DNA from: Acidobacteriota bacterium
Lineage (GTDB): Bacteria > Acidobacteriota > Terriglobia > Terriglobales > Acidobacteriaceae
Direction: 5' to 3'
DNA: 64,000 nucleotides
NCBI GenBank assembly: GCA_031296115.1
Contig: JARLGI010000023.1
Span: forward strand, 1-64,000
In this document: in pieces, positions 11,457 through 20,473 of the stretch
Position numbering within the stretch: position 1 is the stretch's first letter
Layout of the letters: every line of letters starts with the position of its first letter
Program-made: the position numbers and the translations under genes
The notes under the pieces: generated by a model
Told to the model about the DNA's origin: nothing
Databases searched by the model: none
What the model saw: the letters and a program-made list of their open reading frames with translations, nothing else

Positions 11457-12355
11457 CGCTTCTCTTGTTGCTTCGATTCCTGCCACAACAACTCCATCTC
11501 GCCGAGCGACGCTTCACTGGGCCTGCGGCCCTTCTGCCGAAGCTGGTCTTCCAGGTACTGGAAGCGGCGGCGGAACTTGCGATTGGTCTTGCGCAGCGCC
11601 GACTCCGGATCGAGCGTAAGATAGCGCGCGATGTTCACCAGCACGAACAGCAGATCGCCAACTTCGTCTTCCAGTCGAGCGCGTAACTCATCGGGAGCCT
11701 TGACGCCGCGCGCGCCAGCGACGCCGGCTGCCGATTCAGGGCGCGGGCCCGGTGCGGGATATTCCTCAAGGTCGGCGCGCAGCTCATCGGTCTCCTCGTG
11801 CAGCTTGTCGAAGAGGCCTTCGATGTTGGGCCAGTCGAAACCCACATTGGCGACGCGTGAGCTGATTTTGTAAGCCTCCATCAGCGCGGGCATGGCCGAC
11901 GAAACGCCACCCAGCACAGATTCGGTATGAGCTTTTTCTGCCGCCGCTGGCTCGCCGGTTTCTTCCTGGCGTTTCTTCTTCTCTTCGGCTTTCAGTGCCT
12001 GCCAGTTGCGCAGCACATCCGCCGGCGTATCAGCTTTCGCGTCGCCGAATACATGCGGATGACGATTTACCAGCTTGTCGGAGAGCCGGTCGAGGACCTC
12101 GTCGATGGAGAAGCGCCGCTCTTCCGCCGCCATCTGCGAGTAGAAGAGCACTTGCAGCAGCAGGTCGCCAAGCTCGCCGGGAAGCCCATTCCAGTCGCGC
12201 GCGTCGATCGCCTCCAGCACTTCGTAGGCTTCTTCCAGGGTGTAAGGCTTGATTGTGTCGAAGGTCTGCTCGCGGTCCCATGGACAACCGCCCGGCCCGC
12301 GCAACCGGGCCATGATGGAAACCGCGCGCTCAAATCGTTCGCCTGTGGTTGGCAT
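11453..12355 (-). CDS. mazG: Nucleoside triphosphate pyrophosphohydrolase MazG
   Basis: A 300-residue tandem MazG protein that hydrolyses NTPs and dNTPs to NMP and PPi, cleaning up non-canonical nucleotides. The first domain has CPWDREQTFDTIKPY, then EEAYEVLEAID and GELGDLLLQVLF, giving the EExxE...ExxD magnesium site. The second has EETDELRADLEEY and LEDEVGDLLFVLVNIAR. A Pro/Ala/Gly-rich insert of about 20 residues separates the two helices of the second domain, an unusual linker. I start it at ATG 12355 (MPTTGERF), as the 17 upstream residues are not family-like. It heads the operon with the GNAT and racemase genes by a 4-nt stop/start overlap, so translation is coupled. The reason for linking it to amino acid acylation is not obvious. 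Confidence 0.92.
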   Translation of the reverse strand: MPTTGERFERAVSIMARLRGPGGCPWDREQTFDTIKPYTLEEAYEVLEAIDARDWNGLPGELGDLLLQVLFYSQMAAEERRFSIDEVLDRLSDKLVNRHPHVFGDAKADTPADVLRNWQALKAEEKKKRQEETGEPAAAEKAHTESVLGGVSSAMPALMEAYKISSRVANVGFDWPNIEGLFDKLHEETDELRADLEEYPAPGPRPESAAGVAGARGVKAPDELRARLEDEVGDLLFVLVNIARYLTLDPESALRKTNRKFRRRFQYLEDQLRQKGRRPSEASLGEMELLWQESKQQEKR

Positions 12356-12429
12356 CACGACCAATCTAAATGACGGCGGATGAGCGGCGCAAAACCTGCA
12401 AGTCATTGACGGGAGCTGGAACTCCCGGG

Positions 12430-12464
12430 AAGTTTCGAGTCTCGAGTTGTGAGTTTCAAGCTAA
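12430..12464. repeat. Heptanucleotide-phased repeat, AGTTTC class
   Basis: Five in-phase 7-mers: aagtttc, gagtctc, gagttgt, gagtttc, aagctaa. They lie in the 240-bp gap between mazG and the zinc-ribbon gene. The gap otherwise holds nothing recognisable apart from a second, weaker heptad run further on. Confidence 0.6.
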
Positions 12465-12565
12465 TGCCGAATCATCCGATTCGCTCTTCAACAGAAAAAA
12501 CTCAGCACGCAATGGCACTGAACTCCATGGACGAGAACAGGAAGCAAGGGTGCCGCTGTTAACCG

Positions 12566-12593
12566 GTGACTGACACGGAAAACTCGAAACTGC
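12566..12593. repeat. Heptanucleotide-phased repeat, weak (4 units)
   Basis: Units gtgactg, acacgga, aaactcg, aaactgc are in 7-nt phase and stop just before the end of the zinc-ribbon gene. The units are more divergent than in the other tracts, so this call is tentative. Confidence 0.35.
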
Positions 12594-12596
12594 CTC

Positions 12597-12905
12597 TTAG
12601 TCGAGATCGAAATCGCGCAGCGGCTTGCCAGTGTCCGGCGTTTCCTTGGCGCGCCTGAGGGCTTCCTGGAATTTTTTCTCCAGCAGGTCGCCCGAGTGCT
12701 TCTGCGCCTCCACCGACTGCCGGAAGATGGATTCCTTGCGGCTGTCTTGGTCTTTCATGGCCCGCGCCGCCGATTCCAGGTCCTCGAAGGTCTTGGGAAC
12801 GGCCTTGGGCGTGTGCGCAATCACCGCCTTGGTGGCGCTATCGACCTTGAGCACGGCGCCGCAGCAGGGGCAGGCGACCTCGAATTGCGGAGACGTCTTT
12901 GACAT
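12597..12905 (-). CDS. Small zinc-ribbon-like protein of unknown function
   Basis: A 102-residue protein from ATG 12905 (MSKTSPQFEV). Near the N-terminus it has CPCCGAVLKVD, a half zinc-ribbon or rubredoxin-knuckle, with no second cysteine pair later. The rest is a charged, probably helical segment (KTFEDLESAARAMKDQ, LLEKKFQEALRRAKE) that could form a coiled coil, with a short acidic tail ending DFDLD. The frame is open upstream to 13154, but that part is Pro/Arg-rich and lies outside any family pattern, so I leave it out. I cannot assign a function. The 400 bp upstream to the korB terminator hold a C-rich inverted repeat near 13045-13070 and no gene I can support. Confidence 0.7.
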   Translation of the reverse strand: MSKTSPQFEVACPCCGAVLKVDSATKAVIAHTPKAVPKTFEDLESAARAMKDQDSRKESIFRQSVEAQKHSGDLLEKKFQEALRRAKETPDTGKPLRDFDLD

Positions 12906-13306
12906 ACCCACGATGGTACCGTACCGGCGGTAGCGATGACTACGTGGAGCGCGCGCCGCGAGCGGGGCTGCAGTTGGTGAAGGGTGTGGCGGCGCGGTTT
13001 TCGGCAAGAATTCAGGATAAGCACCTAGTACATACCCCACCATCCCCCTCCCACCCTCGAGGGGGTAGCATAAGAGATTGAAAAACAATGGGTTGCTCCT
13101 GGGTACTCTCGCGAAATCCGGGTAAAATATTCCGTCCATTGGGCTTACAGCCATAGTATTCCGTGCAAAGGGCTTAACAGGGCAAGTTGAGCGGCCTTTT
13201 CCTCGGCATCTTTACAAGTCAAACTCGCGAATTTAACCAAGTAATAACTATGGTTTCCGCGCTCTGCCAATCGGGGCCGGGACGGCGAGCTAATCGGCCA
13301 TAGAAA

Positions 13307-13328
13307 GACCCTCCTGAACCGGAGGGTC
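13307..13328 (-). terminator. Rho-independent terminator after korAB
   Basis: A perfect 8-bp stem, GACCCTCC / GGAGGGTC, with a 6-nt loop lies 19 nt past the korB stop. In minus-strand sense it is followed by TTTCTAT, a short T-rich stretch. Confidence 0.65.
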
Positions 13329-13347
13329 ATGGTGGTTACACGAAGAT

Positions 13348-14391
13348 TTAGCGCAACGCTTCCATGCACTCTTCCAGCACCTCGCGCGAAGGCCGGGTAA
13401 CGGTCTCCGGGAGAGTGGCGAGCGTCTGGTCGGTCATGTTGATCATGTCAATGAAGTTCGGCGCGGTGGTGTTCAGATAGAGCACGCCGGTGAGTACTTC
13501 CTCCGCTTCGTGCGATTCCATCACTCGCTTGATGGCGCCCACCTTGTTCGTCGGGTCGTAATCGTGCTCCAGTTTGCGCAGGCGCAGCGACGAGCCGTCG
13601 TGCATGGTGACGTTGATGCTGGAGCCCTCGTCGTATTCAATGTCAATCTCGTTGAAGTGCGGCACGAAGTTCAGATCGTGCAGCGGCTCCTCATGGTCTT
13701 TGACAAACTTGTACGATTTGGTCGAGCCTTCGTGGTCGTTGAAGGTGGTGCAGGGCGAGATCACGTCGAGCAGCACCGTGCCGCGATGGGCCAGCGCCGC
13801 CTTCAGAATGGTGTGCAACTGCTTCTTGTCGCCGGAAAACGAACGACCGACGAAGGTTGCACCCAGCATGATCGCCAGCGCGCAGGTGTCGATGGGCGGC
13901 AGGTCATTGATGACGCCGGTCTTCAGTTTGGAACCCAGGTCGGCGGTGGCGGAAAACTGGCCCTTGGTGAGCCCATACACGCCGTTGTCCTCGATAATGT
14001 AGATGATGGGTAGATTGCGCCGCATGAGATGTACGAACTGGCCGATGCCGATGGAGGCTGTGTCGCCGTCGCCGCTGACGCCCAGCGCGATGATTTTCGA
14101 GTTAGCCAGCACCGCGCCGGTCGCAACTGACGGCATGCGCCCGTGCACCGAGTTGAAGCTGTGTGAACGGCTCATGAAGTAGGCCGGGCTTTTGGACGAG
14201 CAGCCGATGCCCGACATCTTGATAACGCGCTCGGGCGCGATACCCATCTCGTAGAAGGCGTCAATGATGCGCTCGGAGATGGCGTTGTGCCCGCATCCCG
14301 CGCACAGGGTCGTCTTGCCACCGCGATAGTCGAGCACCTGCAGCCCGATGCGGTTGGTCTTCGGTGGCGGCGATGTGGCTGTGGTCGCCAT
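13348..14391 (-). CDS. korB: 2-oxoacid:ferredoxin oxidoreductase, beta subunit
   Basis: A 347-residue TPP-binding beta subunit of a ferredoxin-dependent 2-oxoacid (probably 2-oxoglutarate) oxidoreductase, cytoplasmic. It shows CAGCGHNAISERI near residue 31 and the TPP/Mg motif GDGDTASIGIGQF with a following RN (about residues 107-125). GVYGLTKGQFS follows, as in KorB/PorB. The start ATG directly follows the korA stop codon (TAAATG), so translation is coupled and the pair forms one complex. KorAB replaces or complements the 2-oxoglutarate dehydrogenase step of the TCA cycle, passing electrons to ferredoxin. Specificity for 2-oxoglutarate rather than pyruvate is inferred from the two-subunit arrangement with a fused gamma-alpha subunit. 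A terminator hairpin follows. Confidence 0.93.
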   Translation of the reverse strand: MATTATSPPPKTNRIGLQVLDYRGGKTTLCAGCGHNAISERIIDAFYEMGIAPERVIKMSGIGCSSKSPAYFMSRSHSFNSVHGRMPSVATGAVLANSKIIALGVSGDGDTASIGIGQFVHLMRRNLPIIYIIEDNGVYGLTKGQFSATADLGSKLKTGVINDLPPIDTCALAIMLGATFVGRSFSGDKKQLHTILKAALAHRGTVLLDVISPCTTFNDHEGSTKSYKFVKDHEEPLHDLNFVPHFNEIDIEYDEGSSINVTMHDGSSLRLRKLEHDYDPTNKVGAIKRVMESHEAEEVLTGVLYLNTTAPNFIDMINMTDQTLATLPETVTRPSREVLEECMEALR

Positions 14392-16230
14392 TTACTTGCC
14401 CTCCTGGGTCATGATGTCGTCGGTAATGGAGCGCGCGTCAATCGGCAGCCCGTTGTAATGCCGGACGCTGCGCAGACGGATGATGTCCTCGATCTTGATG
14501 TCCAGCTTCAGCAACTGCAGCATCTGTCCGTCACGGTTCTGGTCCACAATGTAGACCCGAGGGTGCGCCGCGATGAACTCATGGACTTCCGTGGTGAACG
14601 GATAAGCGCGCAGCCGCAGGTAGTCGGCCTTGACAGCGTACTCGGCTCCCAACTGCTCGAGCGTTTCCACCACGGCGTGATGCGAAGTACCGTAAGCGAT
14701 GATGCCGACCTGGTTGCCGTCATTGCGAACGATTTCCGGCTTGGGCACCAGCGCGCGCGCAGTATCGAACTTGCGCGCCAGGCGGTCCATGTTGTTGGCG
14801 TAGTCGTCAGGCCGCTCGCTGTACTGGGACTTCTCGTTGTGACCGCTGCCGCGCGCAAACCACGCCGCCCCGGGATGGTCGGTGCCGGGCAGCGTGCGAT
14901 AGCCGATGGCGTCGCCGTCCACATCTTTGTAACGCGCGAAACCGCCCAGCCGCTCGAGGTCTTCCGCGGTCAGAACCTTGCCGCGGTTCTGCGGCTTCTC
15001 GGGATATTGAAACGGTTCCGACATCCAGTTGTTCATGCCCAGGTCGAGGTCGGACATGACGAAGACCGGGGTCTGCAGCTGCTCAGCAAGATCAAAGGCA
15101 TCGGTCGCCATGCTGAAACACTCGCTGACGCTGCACGGGATCAGCATGGGATGGCACGTGTCTCCATGCGAGAGCTTCGCAACAAATTCAATGTCACCTT
15201 GCGCGGTGCGCGTCGGCAAGCCGGTGGACGGACCTACCCGCTGGATGTCCCAGATGACGCCGGGGATTTCCACGTAGTAGCCGAGACCGGCGAACTCCGA
15301 CATTAGCGAGATGCCGGGGCCGGCAGTGGCCGTCATGGAGCGCGCGCCTGCCCATCCGGCGCCCAGCACCATGCCGATAGCAGCGAGCTCGTCCTCAGCT
15401 TGGACAATCGCAAAAGTAGCCTTTCCGTCAGCTCCTACGCGGTATTCCTTCATGTAATCGATGAGAGTTTCCACCAGTGAGGAAGACGGCGTGATCGGGT
15501 ACCAAGTCACCACCGTCACACCAGCAAACATCGAGCCCATGGCAGCGGCCGCGTTGCCGTCAATGATGATCATGCCGGCGGTTTTGTCCATGCGCTCGAC
15601 GCTGAACGGGTCAGCCTTAGTGAGCGATGAGGCAGCGTAATCGTAGCCAGCCTTGGCAGCGTTCCAGTTGAGCTCGGCGGCCTTCACTTTCTTGGCGAAC
15701 TGCTTGTGTAATGCTTTCTCGACCTCGGTCATGTCGAGGTTGAGCAGCTGCGCCACCACCCCGACGTAAACCATGTTCTTGACCAGCTTGCGTAGCTTGG
15801 ATTCGGGACAGTTGGCGGCGGTAATTTTGTCGAACGGTACCGGGTAAAACGTCAGGTCGGAGCGCAATTCGTTGAGCTTCAGCGGCTCGTCATACAACGC
15901 CACGGCGCCGGGCGCGAGCGAGAGAACGTCTTCCTTCGCCGTCTCCGGGTTCATCGCCACCACGAAGTCGATTTCCTTCTTACGCGCGATGTAACCCTTC
16001 TTGCTGGCGCGGATGGTGTACCAGGTAGGCAGACCGGCAATGTTGGACGGGAACATGTTCTTGCCGGAGACGGGCACCCCCATCTGGAAGATGGTGCGCA
16101 GCAGCACGGTGTTGGCACTCTGCGATCCGGAACCGTTTACCGTCGCGACCTGGATGCTGAAGTCGTTGACGACAGGCTGGCGCTGGGCGTCGCGCTCGGC
16201 GCCATGTACTGCAATCTCAGTTGTGGCCAT
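14392..16230 (-). CDS. korA: 2-oxoacid:ferredoxin oxidoreductase, fused gamma-alpha subunit
   Basis: A 612-residue subunit with the gamma (oxidoreductase) domain fused in front of the alpha (pyrimidine-binding) domain. The N-terminal third has GSGSQSANTVLLRTIFQMG and the gamma-domain PVSGKNMFPSNIAGLPTW. The alpha part starts near residue 220, with GNAAAAMGSMFAGV and WYPITPSSSLVETL, then AEDELAAIGMVLGAGWAGAR and TATAGPGISLMSEF, which contact TPP. The C-terminal domain (VGIIAYGTSHHAVVETL) is also typical. Start ATG 16230 has AAGGGG 6 nt ahead; a TTG one codon earlier is ignored. Its stop abuts the korB start. A TATAAT promoter element lies about 46 bp upstream. Confidence 0.93.
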   Translation of the reverse strand: MATTEIAVHGAERDAQRQPVVNDFSIQVATVNGSGSQSANTVLLRTIFQMGVPVSGKNMFPSNIAGLPTWYTIRASKKGYIARKKEIDFVVAMNPETAKEDVLSLAPGAVALYDEPLKLNELRSDLTFYPVPFDKITAANCPESKLRKLVKNMVYVGVVAQLLNLDMTEVEKALHKQFAKKVKAAELNWNAAKAGYDYAASSLTKADPFSVERMDKTAGMIIIDGNAAAAMGSMFAGVTVVTWYPITPSSSLVETLIDYMKEYRVGADGKATFAIVQAEDELAAIGMVLGAGWAGARSMTATAGPGISLMSEFAGLGYYVEIPGVIWDIQRVGPSTGLPTRTAQGDIEFVAKLSHGDTCHPMLIPCSVSECFSMATDAFDLAEQLQTPVFVMSDLDLGMNNWMSEPFQYPEKPQNRGKVLTAEDLERLGGFARYKDVDGDAIGYRTLPGTDHPGAAWFARGSGHNEKSQYSERPDDYANNMDRLARKFDTARALVPKPEIVRNDGNQVGIIAYGTSHHAVVETLEQLGAEYAVKADYLRLRAYPFTTEVHEFIAAHPRVYIVDQNRDGQMLQLLKLDIKIEDIIRLRSVRHYNGLPIDARSITDDIMTQEGK

Positions 16231-16275
16231 CAATACCCCTTACTCGATGGATGACGAAGGTAGGACGAACATTTC

Positions 16276-16281
16276 ATTATA
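16276..16281 (-). promoter_or_regulatory. Putative -10 box of korAB promoter
   Basis: Minus-strand TATAAT preceded by a C-rich spacer and only a poor -35. It would start transcription near 16269, leaving a 5' leader of about 39 nt before korA with its AAGGGG ribosome binding site. Confidence 0.45.
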
Positions 16282-16396
16282 GGGCACAAGACAAGGCGAT
16301 GTTGAGCTTGGTTCTGCTGGAAGAGCCAATCTGCTTTTTTGCCAAACGGGGCGACGCCTTCAACCTTTACCAAGTCGAGCCGGCAGGTCGGAGCGA

Positions 16397-18060
16397 TCAC
16401 TTCTTGAAGTAATAAGTCCAGCTCAGGCTCACGTATGACTTCAGCGGAACGCCTACCACGCGTTCGAACGGCTCCGGTTTATTGGGCAGTGAAAGGGTCT
16501 CGGTTGTCTGGCTGGTGTAACCGTTGGCGATCAGAAAATTGGCGGCGATGGACATGCGGTTTTCCAGGAACGGCCGAAGAATGGCACCGCGGATCTCGGT
16601 GACCGGGACGCCGGTGAATCCGTCGCCCAGGGGCCTGGCCTTCACGAACTCAAACTCACCGCGGGCTTGCAGGCGAAAAGGCAGCCGATAATACGAGCCC
16701 ACCGCGTCTACGATCATGCACGGTGCTTCCGGCAACGGCTCGCCAGTCTGCCGGTCCCGCGCGTCCGCCTGCGCGTAGGAGAGGTAGAGACTGCCGCGCG
16801 AAAAATTCCTCTGCACGGAAACCGCAAGCACCTTATTGAGCGACGGCCCGACAACCTGCTGCAAGCCGGTATCGGGGTCAATCTTGGCCAACTCCAGCGA
16901 ATTCGAGACGCGCCGCAGGGTGACGTAAGACTGAGTTTGTTTGAGCACCTTCGAAAGCACGAGTTGATAAGCGCGCGACGGCGCTATCAGCGAAGGGGCG
17001 CAGGTTCCCGTTCCGATGCGAGGATCGTGGTGTGGAACGCATAGCCGTAGCTGAAGGCAAGCGTCGGCAGGTACCAGCGATCGGGCGGCAGAATGGTCAG
17101 CGTTCCCTTGGGCGGCGTGAGCGTGGCGAGCTTGTTGAACGAGTTCTGAGGATTGATCTGGTCCTGGTTGTCCATCCAGACTTCTTCCTGGCGGACTCCC
17201 AGGTTGTAGTGCAGATGGCGACCGACCGGGCCGTCGACCGAGACAAAGGGCTCGACAAACGACAAAGTCAGATTGTTGCTGGTGACGGGCTGAAATCCGC
17301 CGCTGCTGTCCACGTACTTCAGGTCGACATTGCGGGGCGCGTCGCGGCGAATGTCCACTCCGGCCAGCAGCGCCAGCCAGCGACGAACGCTCTGCACGTA
17401 TGTCGTTTCGCCCCCCAAACACGTTGCGGTTTTCGCTTTGCTGGATCAACCCGTCGCCGAAGTTCGAACGCAACGTCAGCGCATAGTTACGGTAGAAACC
17501 GGAGAAGGAAAACTGGCGCTGCTCGCTTAACTTCCAGGTATCGGTGGCCATCGCGAGGAACGTGTAGGTGTTGTCCAGTTGCCGGTTGTCGATGGTGTCG
17601 CCCTGCACCGGAACGTTTATCGGATCCAGGCCAGGAATGTAGGAGAATCCGTAATAGCCTACGCCAAACAGCGTGAGCTGATGGCGTCCGAGATTGAACT
17701 GCCGGAAGCCGTTCAATTTGTATTGCTGGCGATACTCCGGACGATCCAGGAAGCCATTGCCGAAAACTCCCCGGCAATCCAGGCGTCGGTTTGCGGATTC
17801 GCCGAGCCCCATCCGGCCATCACGTCCCCATCGCGATAATCTCCAGTGAGTTGGAGAAAGCTGGTCACCCGCTGCCGGGGAAGATAGGAAGCGGCGACAT
17901 CGATGGAGTTGTTGCCCTCGCGGACATTGAAGGCAGCGCCATCTACCCGGACGCCTTCGATCGTCGGTGCGATCAGGAAATTGTGCCACGATCCGAGGGG
18001 CAGCCGGCGCAAACGAGCCTCCGCCGCACCGGCCAGGCCGGTATGGGCTGCGCTATAGTG
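16397..18060 (-). pseudogene. TonB-dependent receptor, 5'-truncated and with three frameshifts
   Basis: The beta-barrel part of an outer-membrane TonB-dependent receptor. Read across three frames it gives one continuous barrel: [53 protein letters not shown], then YGFSYIPGLDPINVP, FGG/ETTYVQSV, LHYNLGVRQEEVW, FHT(N)DPRIGTG and a terminal WTYYFKK ending in an aromatic-rich strand. The frame changes near 17760 (one base missing), 17411-17416 (one extra G in a G-run) and 17028 (one base missing). The signal peptide, TonB box and plug are absent: recognisable sequence stops about 30 bp before nikR. The neighbouring nikR suggests a nickel-uptake receptor. Conservation apart from the indels is good, so the shifts may be sequencing errors, but the missing 5' part cannot be. 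Confidence 0.8.
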
Positions 18061-18089
18061 TTGTGAAATCAACCAGTAAAGGATGCGCA

Positions 18090-18506
18090 ATGGCGGAGCT
18101 GACCAGGACCGGGGTTTCCATCGAAGAGGATCTGCTAACCCAGTTCGACCGCGTGATCCGCAAGCGGGGCTACAAGAACCGCTCCGAGGCCATACGCGAC
18201 CTGATCCGCGAGAGCCTGGTGTCTGATGCGGTTGACCTCAACGAACCGGTGGTCGCAACACTTTCCATGGTCTACGACATCATCGTCCCAATCTGTCCAA
18301 CAAGCTGAATGAATTGCGACACCACTCGCACGGCAACGTGCTGGCCGCCACCCACGTGCATCTTGACGCCGACAACTGCCTGGAAGTCGTGATTATGCGA
18401 GGCCCGCAGCGGTGACGTGCGCCATCTCGCCGACCACATGCTGGCCATGAGCGGCGTCAAGCACGGCAAACTCGTGCTGACTACCACGGGCAAGCCACTG
18501 AAGTAG
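18090..18506 (+). pseudogene. nikR: NikR nickel-responsive regulator, two compensating frameshifts
   Basis: The N-terminus is a ribbon-helix-helix domain ([38 protein letters not shown]) of a nickel-responsive repressor. After one missing base near 18278 the frame gives [29 protein letters not shown] and CLEVVIMRG, the ACT-like nickel-binding domain with its His/His/Cys ligands. An extra C near 18403-18405 shifts back to SGDVRHLADHMLAMSGVKHGKL and a stop at 18506. The corrected protein is about 138 residues, the usual NikR length, so both indels may be sequence errors. The annotated 73-residue frame would lack the metal domain. A ribosome binding site AAAGGA sits 7 nt before the ATG. It points away from the TonB receptor remnant, its likely target. 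Confidence 0.82.
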
Positions 18507-18677
18507 ATTGGGCCGCGGAGTGTGTTGCTCCGTCCCTACGCATGTATGTAAGTCACACAGACTGCGGTTGTCCGTCACAGCCTTGGCGGGCGTAAACGCC
18601 GTTTAATACATAGCAGGGCCGAGACCCCTAAACCTATGGCGCGCGATCGCAAGCGGCACGACAAGCCGGAGACCACC

Positions 18678-20270
18678 ATGCCCAGCCCAAGGGACGGCAA
18701 TTCCTTCTCCTGGGGGGACGCGCTTTTCCTTTACATCGAGCGCGAGGGGCAGCCGCTGAACATTGCCGGGGTAAGCGTGTTCGAGGGTAAGATGAAACGC
18801 GCCGACGTCATGAAATTCATCACCGCGAAGCTACCGCGGATTCCCCGCTTCTGCCAGCGTGTGGTGTTCCCTCCCCTTGATCTCGGCCTCCCCAGATGGG
18901 AGATGGACCCCAATTTCGACATCCGCAACCACATTCGGGAGGTGAAGCTCAAGCACGGAACCGAGCAAGAGCTGAAGGCCCTGGCGGGGAAGATCGTGAG
19001 CGCCCGGCTGGACCGTCAACGGCCGCTGTGGGATTTCACTCTGGTCCGATTACAGGGGAACCGCACCGGCATGGTCGCCCGCATGCATCACTGCCTGACC
19101 GACGGCATTGCCGGCGTGGGCTCGATGAACGTCATCATGGATACCACTCCCACCCCCGCGCCGCAGCCCCTACCGCACAAACCCGCGCGGGTCGAGCCGC
19201 CGACGCCGAAGGATGCCGGCGCGGTGTTGCTGAATGGCCTGCTTAAGTCGTATTCCTCACTGGTTGAAGGAGCGCTGACATTGCACTCCGGCCTGCTCAA
19301 CATGGCGCAGGAAGCGGTGGCTCATCCCGCCGCTCCTCCGGCAGAGATGATCCGCATGGTGTCGGAACTGGCTGCGCCGGCAGAACGCCTGCCGTTTAAT
19401 ATCGTCTGCCAAGGACCGCAGAAGTTTGCCTGGGCTGAGTTGCGGCTCGACGAGATTAAGGCGGTCAAGAACGCCTGTGAAACGACCGTAAACGATGTTG
19501 TGCTTGCGGTCGTCACTTCGGCCTTCGCGCGTTATGCCTCTCTCCGCGGAGTACAACTGAAGGGACGTTCGCTGCGAATTGTGATTCCGGTCAACGTGCG
19601 CGGCGATGGCAGCACCCACGAGATGGGCAACCAGATATCCTTCGTGCCGGTCGCTGTGCCCCTCGATATTGATGATCCAGTGAAGCTGCTTGCCGAGGTG
19701 CATCAACGAGTGGAGTTCCTCAAGCGGTCGCACGCCGCAGAGCTGGTGGGGATGTTTGGCGGCGCGCTTTCGACTCTGCCCAGCGCTTTCTGGTCCCATA
19801 TTGGACCGGTGGCGAGCCAGTTGCCGCTGAGCCTCTGCAATACCATCTGCACCAATGTTCCCGGCCCGCAAGTCCCGCTGTACTTGATGGGCCACAAGAT
19901 GCTGGCGTGGTATCCCTGGGTGCCGATCGGTGGTCTCATGGGCATCAACTGCGCCATCCTCACCTATAACGGCACGGCATTCTTCGGCTTCACTGGCGAT
20001 GTGCACGCCGCGCCCGACCTGGAGCGCCTGGAGAAATTCGTCGACGTCAGCTTCGAGGAACTGAAGAAGGCCGTTGCATCCGGAGCGGCGGCACCCCAAC
20101 CGCGCAAACGCGAGCGGCCGAATGCCAGGATTCCGCTGTCTAAGACCCCTGCCAAGTCGCGGCGGCGGAAAGCGCCGGTGAAGGTAGCACCTGCAACGAC
20201 GGAAGCGGCCGCCGTTCAAGAGCAACCGACCGAAGAGCAGGAGCGGCAGACGATGGCGGTCAGCGCCTGA
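18678..20270 (+). CDS. Wax ester synthase / diacylglycerol acyltransferase (WS/DGAT)
   Basis: A bifunctional acyl-CoA:alcohol/diacylglycerol O-acyltransferase that makes wax esters or triacylglycerol storage lipid at the inner membrane. The catalytic HHxxxDG motif is present as MHHCLTDGIAG (about residue 136 of this form). The N-terminal FSWGDALFLYIE, the PLWDFTLVRL block, and NVPGPQVPLYLMG near the C-terminus are family-typical. ATG 18678 has GGAG 6 nt upstream; 18636 is an alternative adding 14 residues. The protein carries an unusual tail of about 60 residues after the last family block, rich in Lys, Arg, Pro and Ala (PQPRKRERPNARI, KTPAKSRRRKAPVK), then an acidic Gln/Glu end. That tail is not part of the catalytic fold and might bind membrane or nucleic acid. 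It stands alone. Confidence 0.9.
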   Translation: MPSPRDGNSFSWGDALFLYIEREGQPLNIAGVSVFEGKMKRADVMKFITAKLPRIPRFCQRVVFPPLDLGLPRWEMDPNFDIRNHIREVKLKHGTEQELKALAGKIVSARLDRQRPLWDFTLVRLQGNRTGMVARMHHCLTDGIAGVGSMNVIMDTTPTPAPQPLPHKPARVEPPTPKDAGAVLLNGLLKSYSSLVEGALTLHSGLLNMAQEAVAHPAAPPAEMIRMVSELAAPAERLPFNIVCQGPQKFAWAELRLDEIKAVKNACETTVNDVVLAVVTSAFARYASLRGVQLKGRSLRIVIPVNVRGDGSTHEMGNQISFVPVAVPLDIDDPVKLLAEVHQRVEFLKRSHAAELVGMFGGALSTLPSAFWSHIGPVASQLPLSLCNTICTNVPGPQVPLYLMGHKMLAWYPWVPIGGLMGINCAILTYNGTAFFGFTGDVHAAPDLERLEKFVDVSFEELKKAVASGAAAPQPRKRERPNARIPLSKTPAKSRRRKAPVKVAPATTEAAAVQEQPTEEQERQTMAVSA

Positions 20271-20473
20271 TGTACCGTCCGTAGTTTCGGACCTCTGAAC
20301 CTTCCTCTGGGTTATCGGTCACAGACAAACCGGTTGCACAGAGCAATCATGAAGTTGAAGCAGCCTCGCCGCGAGACGGCACGGGCGCGTGGCTGCAGTC
20401 AGGTCGCGCCAAGGCTTCTGCCTCAGTTCACTTCGTCCCGAGGCTGCGTAGGTGTTCTTCCAACGAGGTGCTT

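Noticed and set aside
12906-13154. N-terminal extension of the zinc-ribbon gene
   Set aside because: Pro/Arg-rich, no homology pattern, and the internal ATG gives a compact protein.
17713-18090. Minus-strand frame starting at the nikR start codon as a complete gene
   Set aside because: It is the first surviving part of the TonB receptor; the apparent ATG lies across the nikR ATG and is a chance start.
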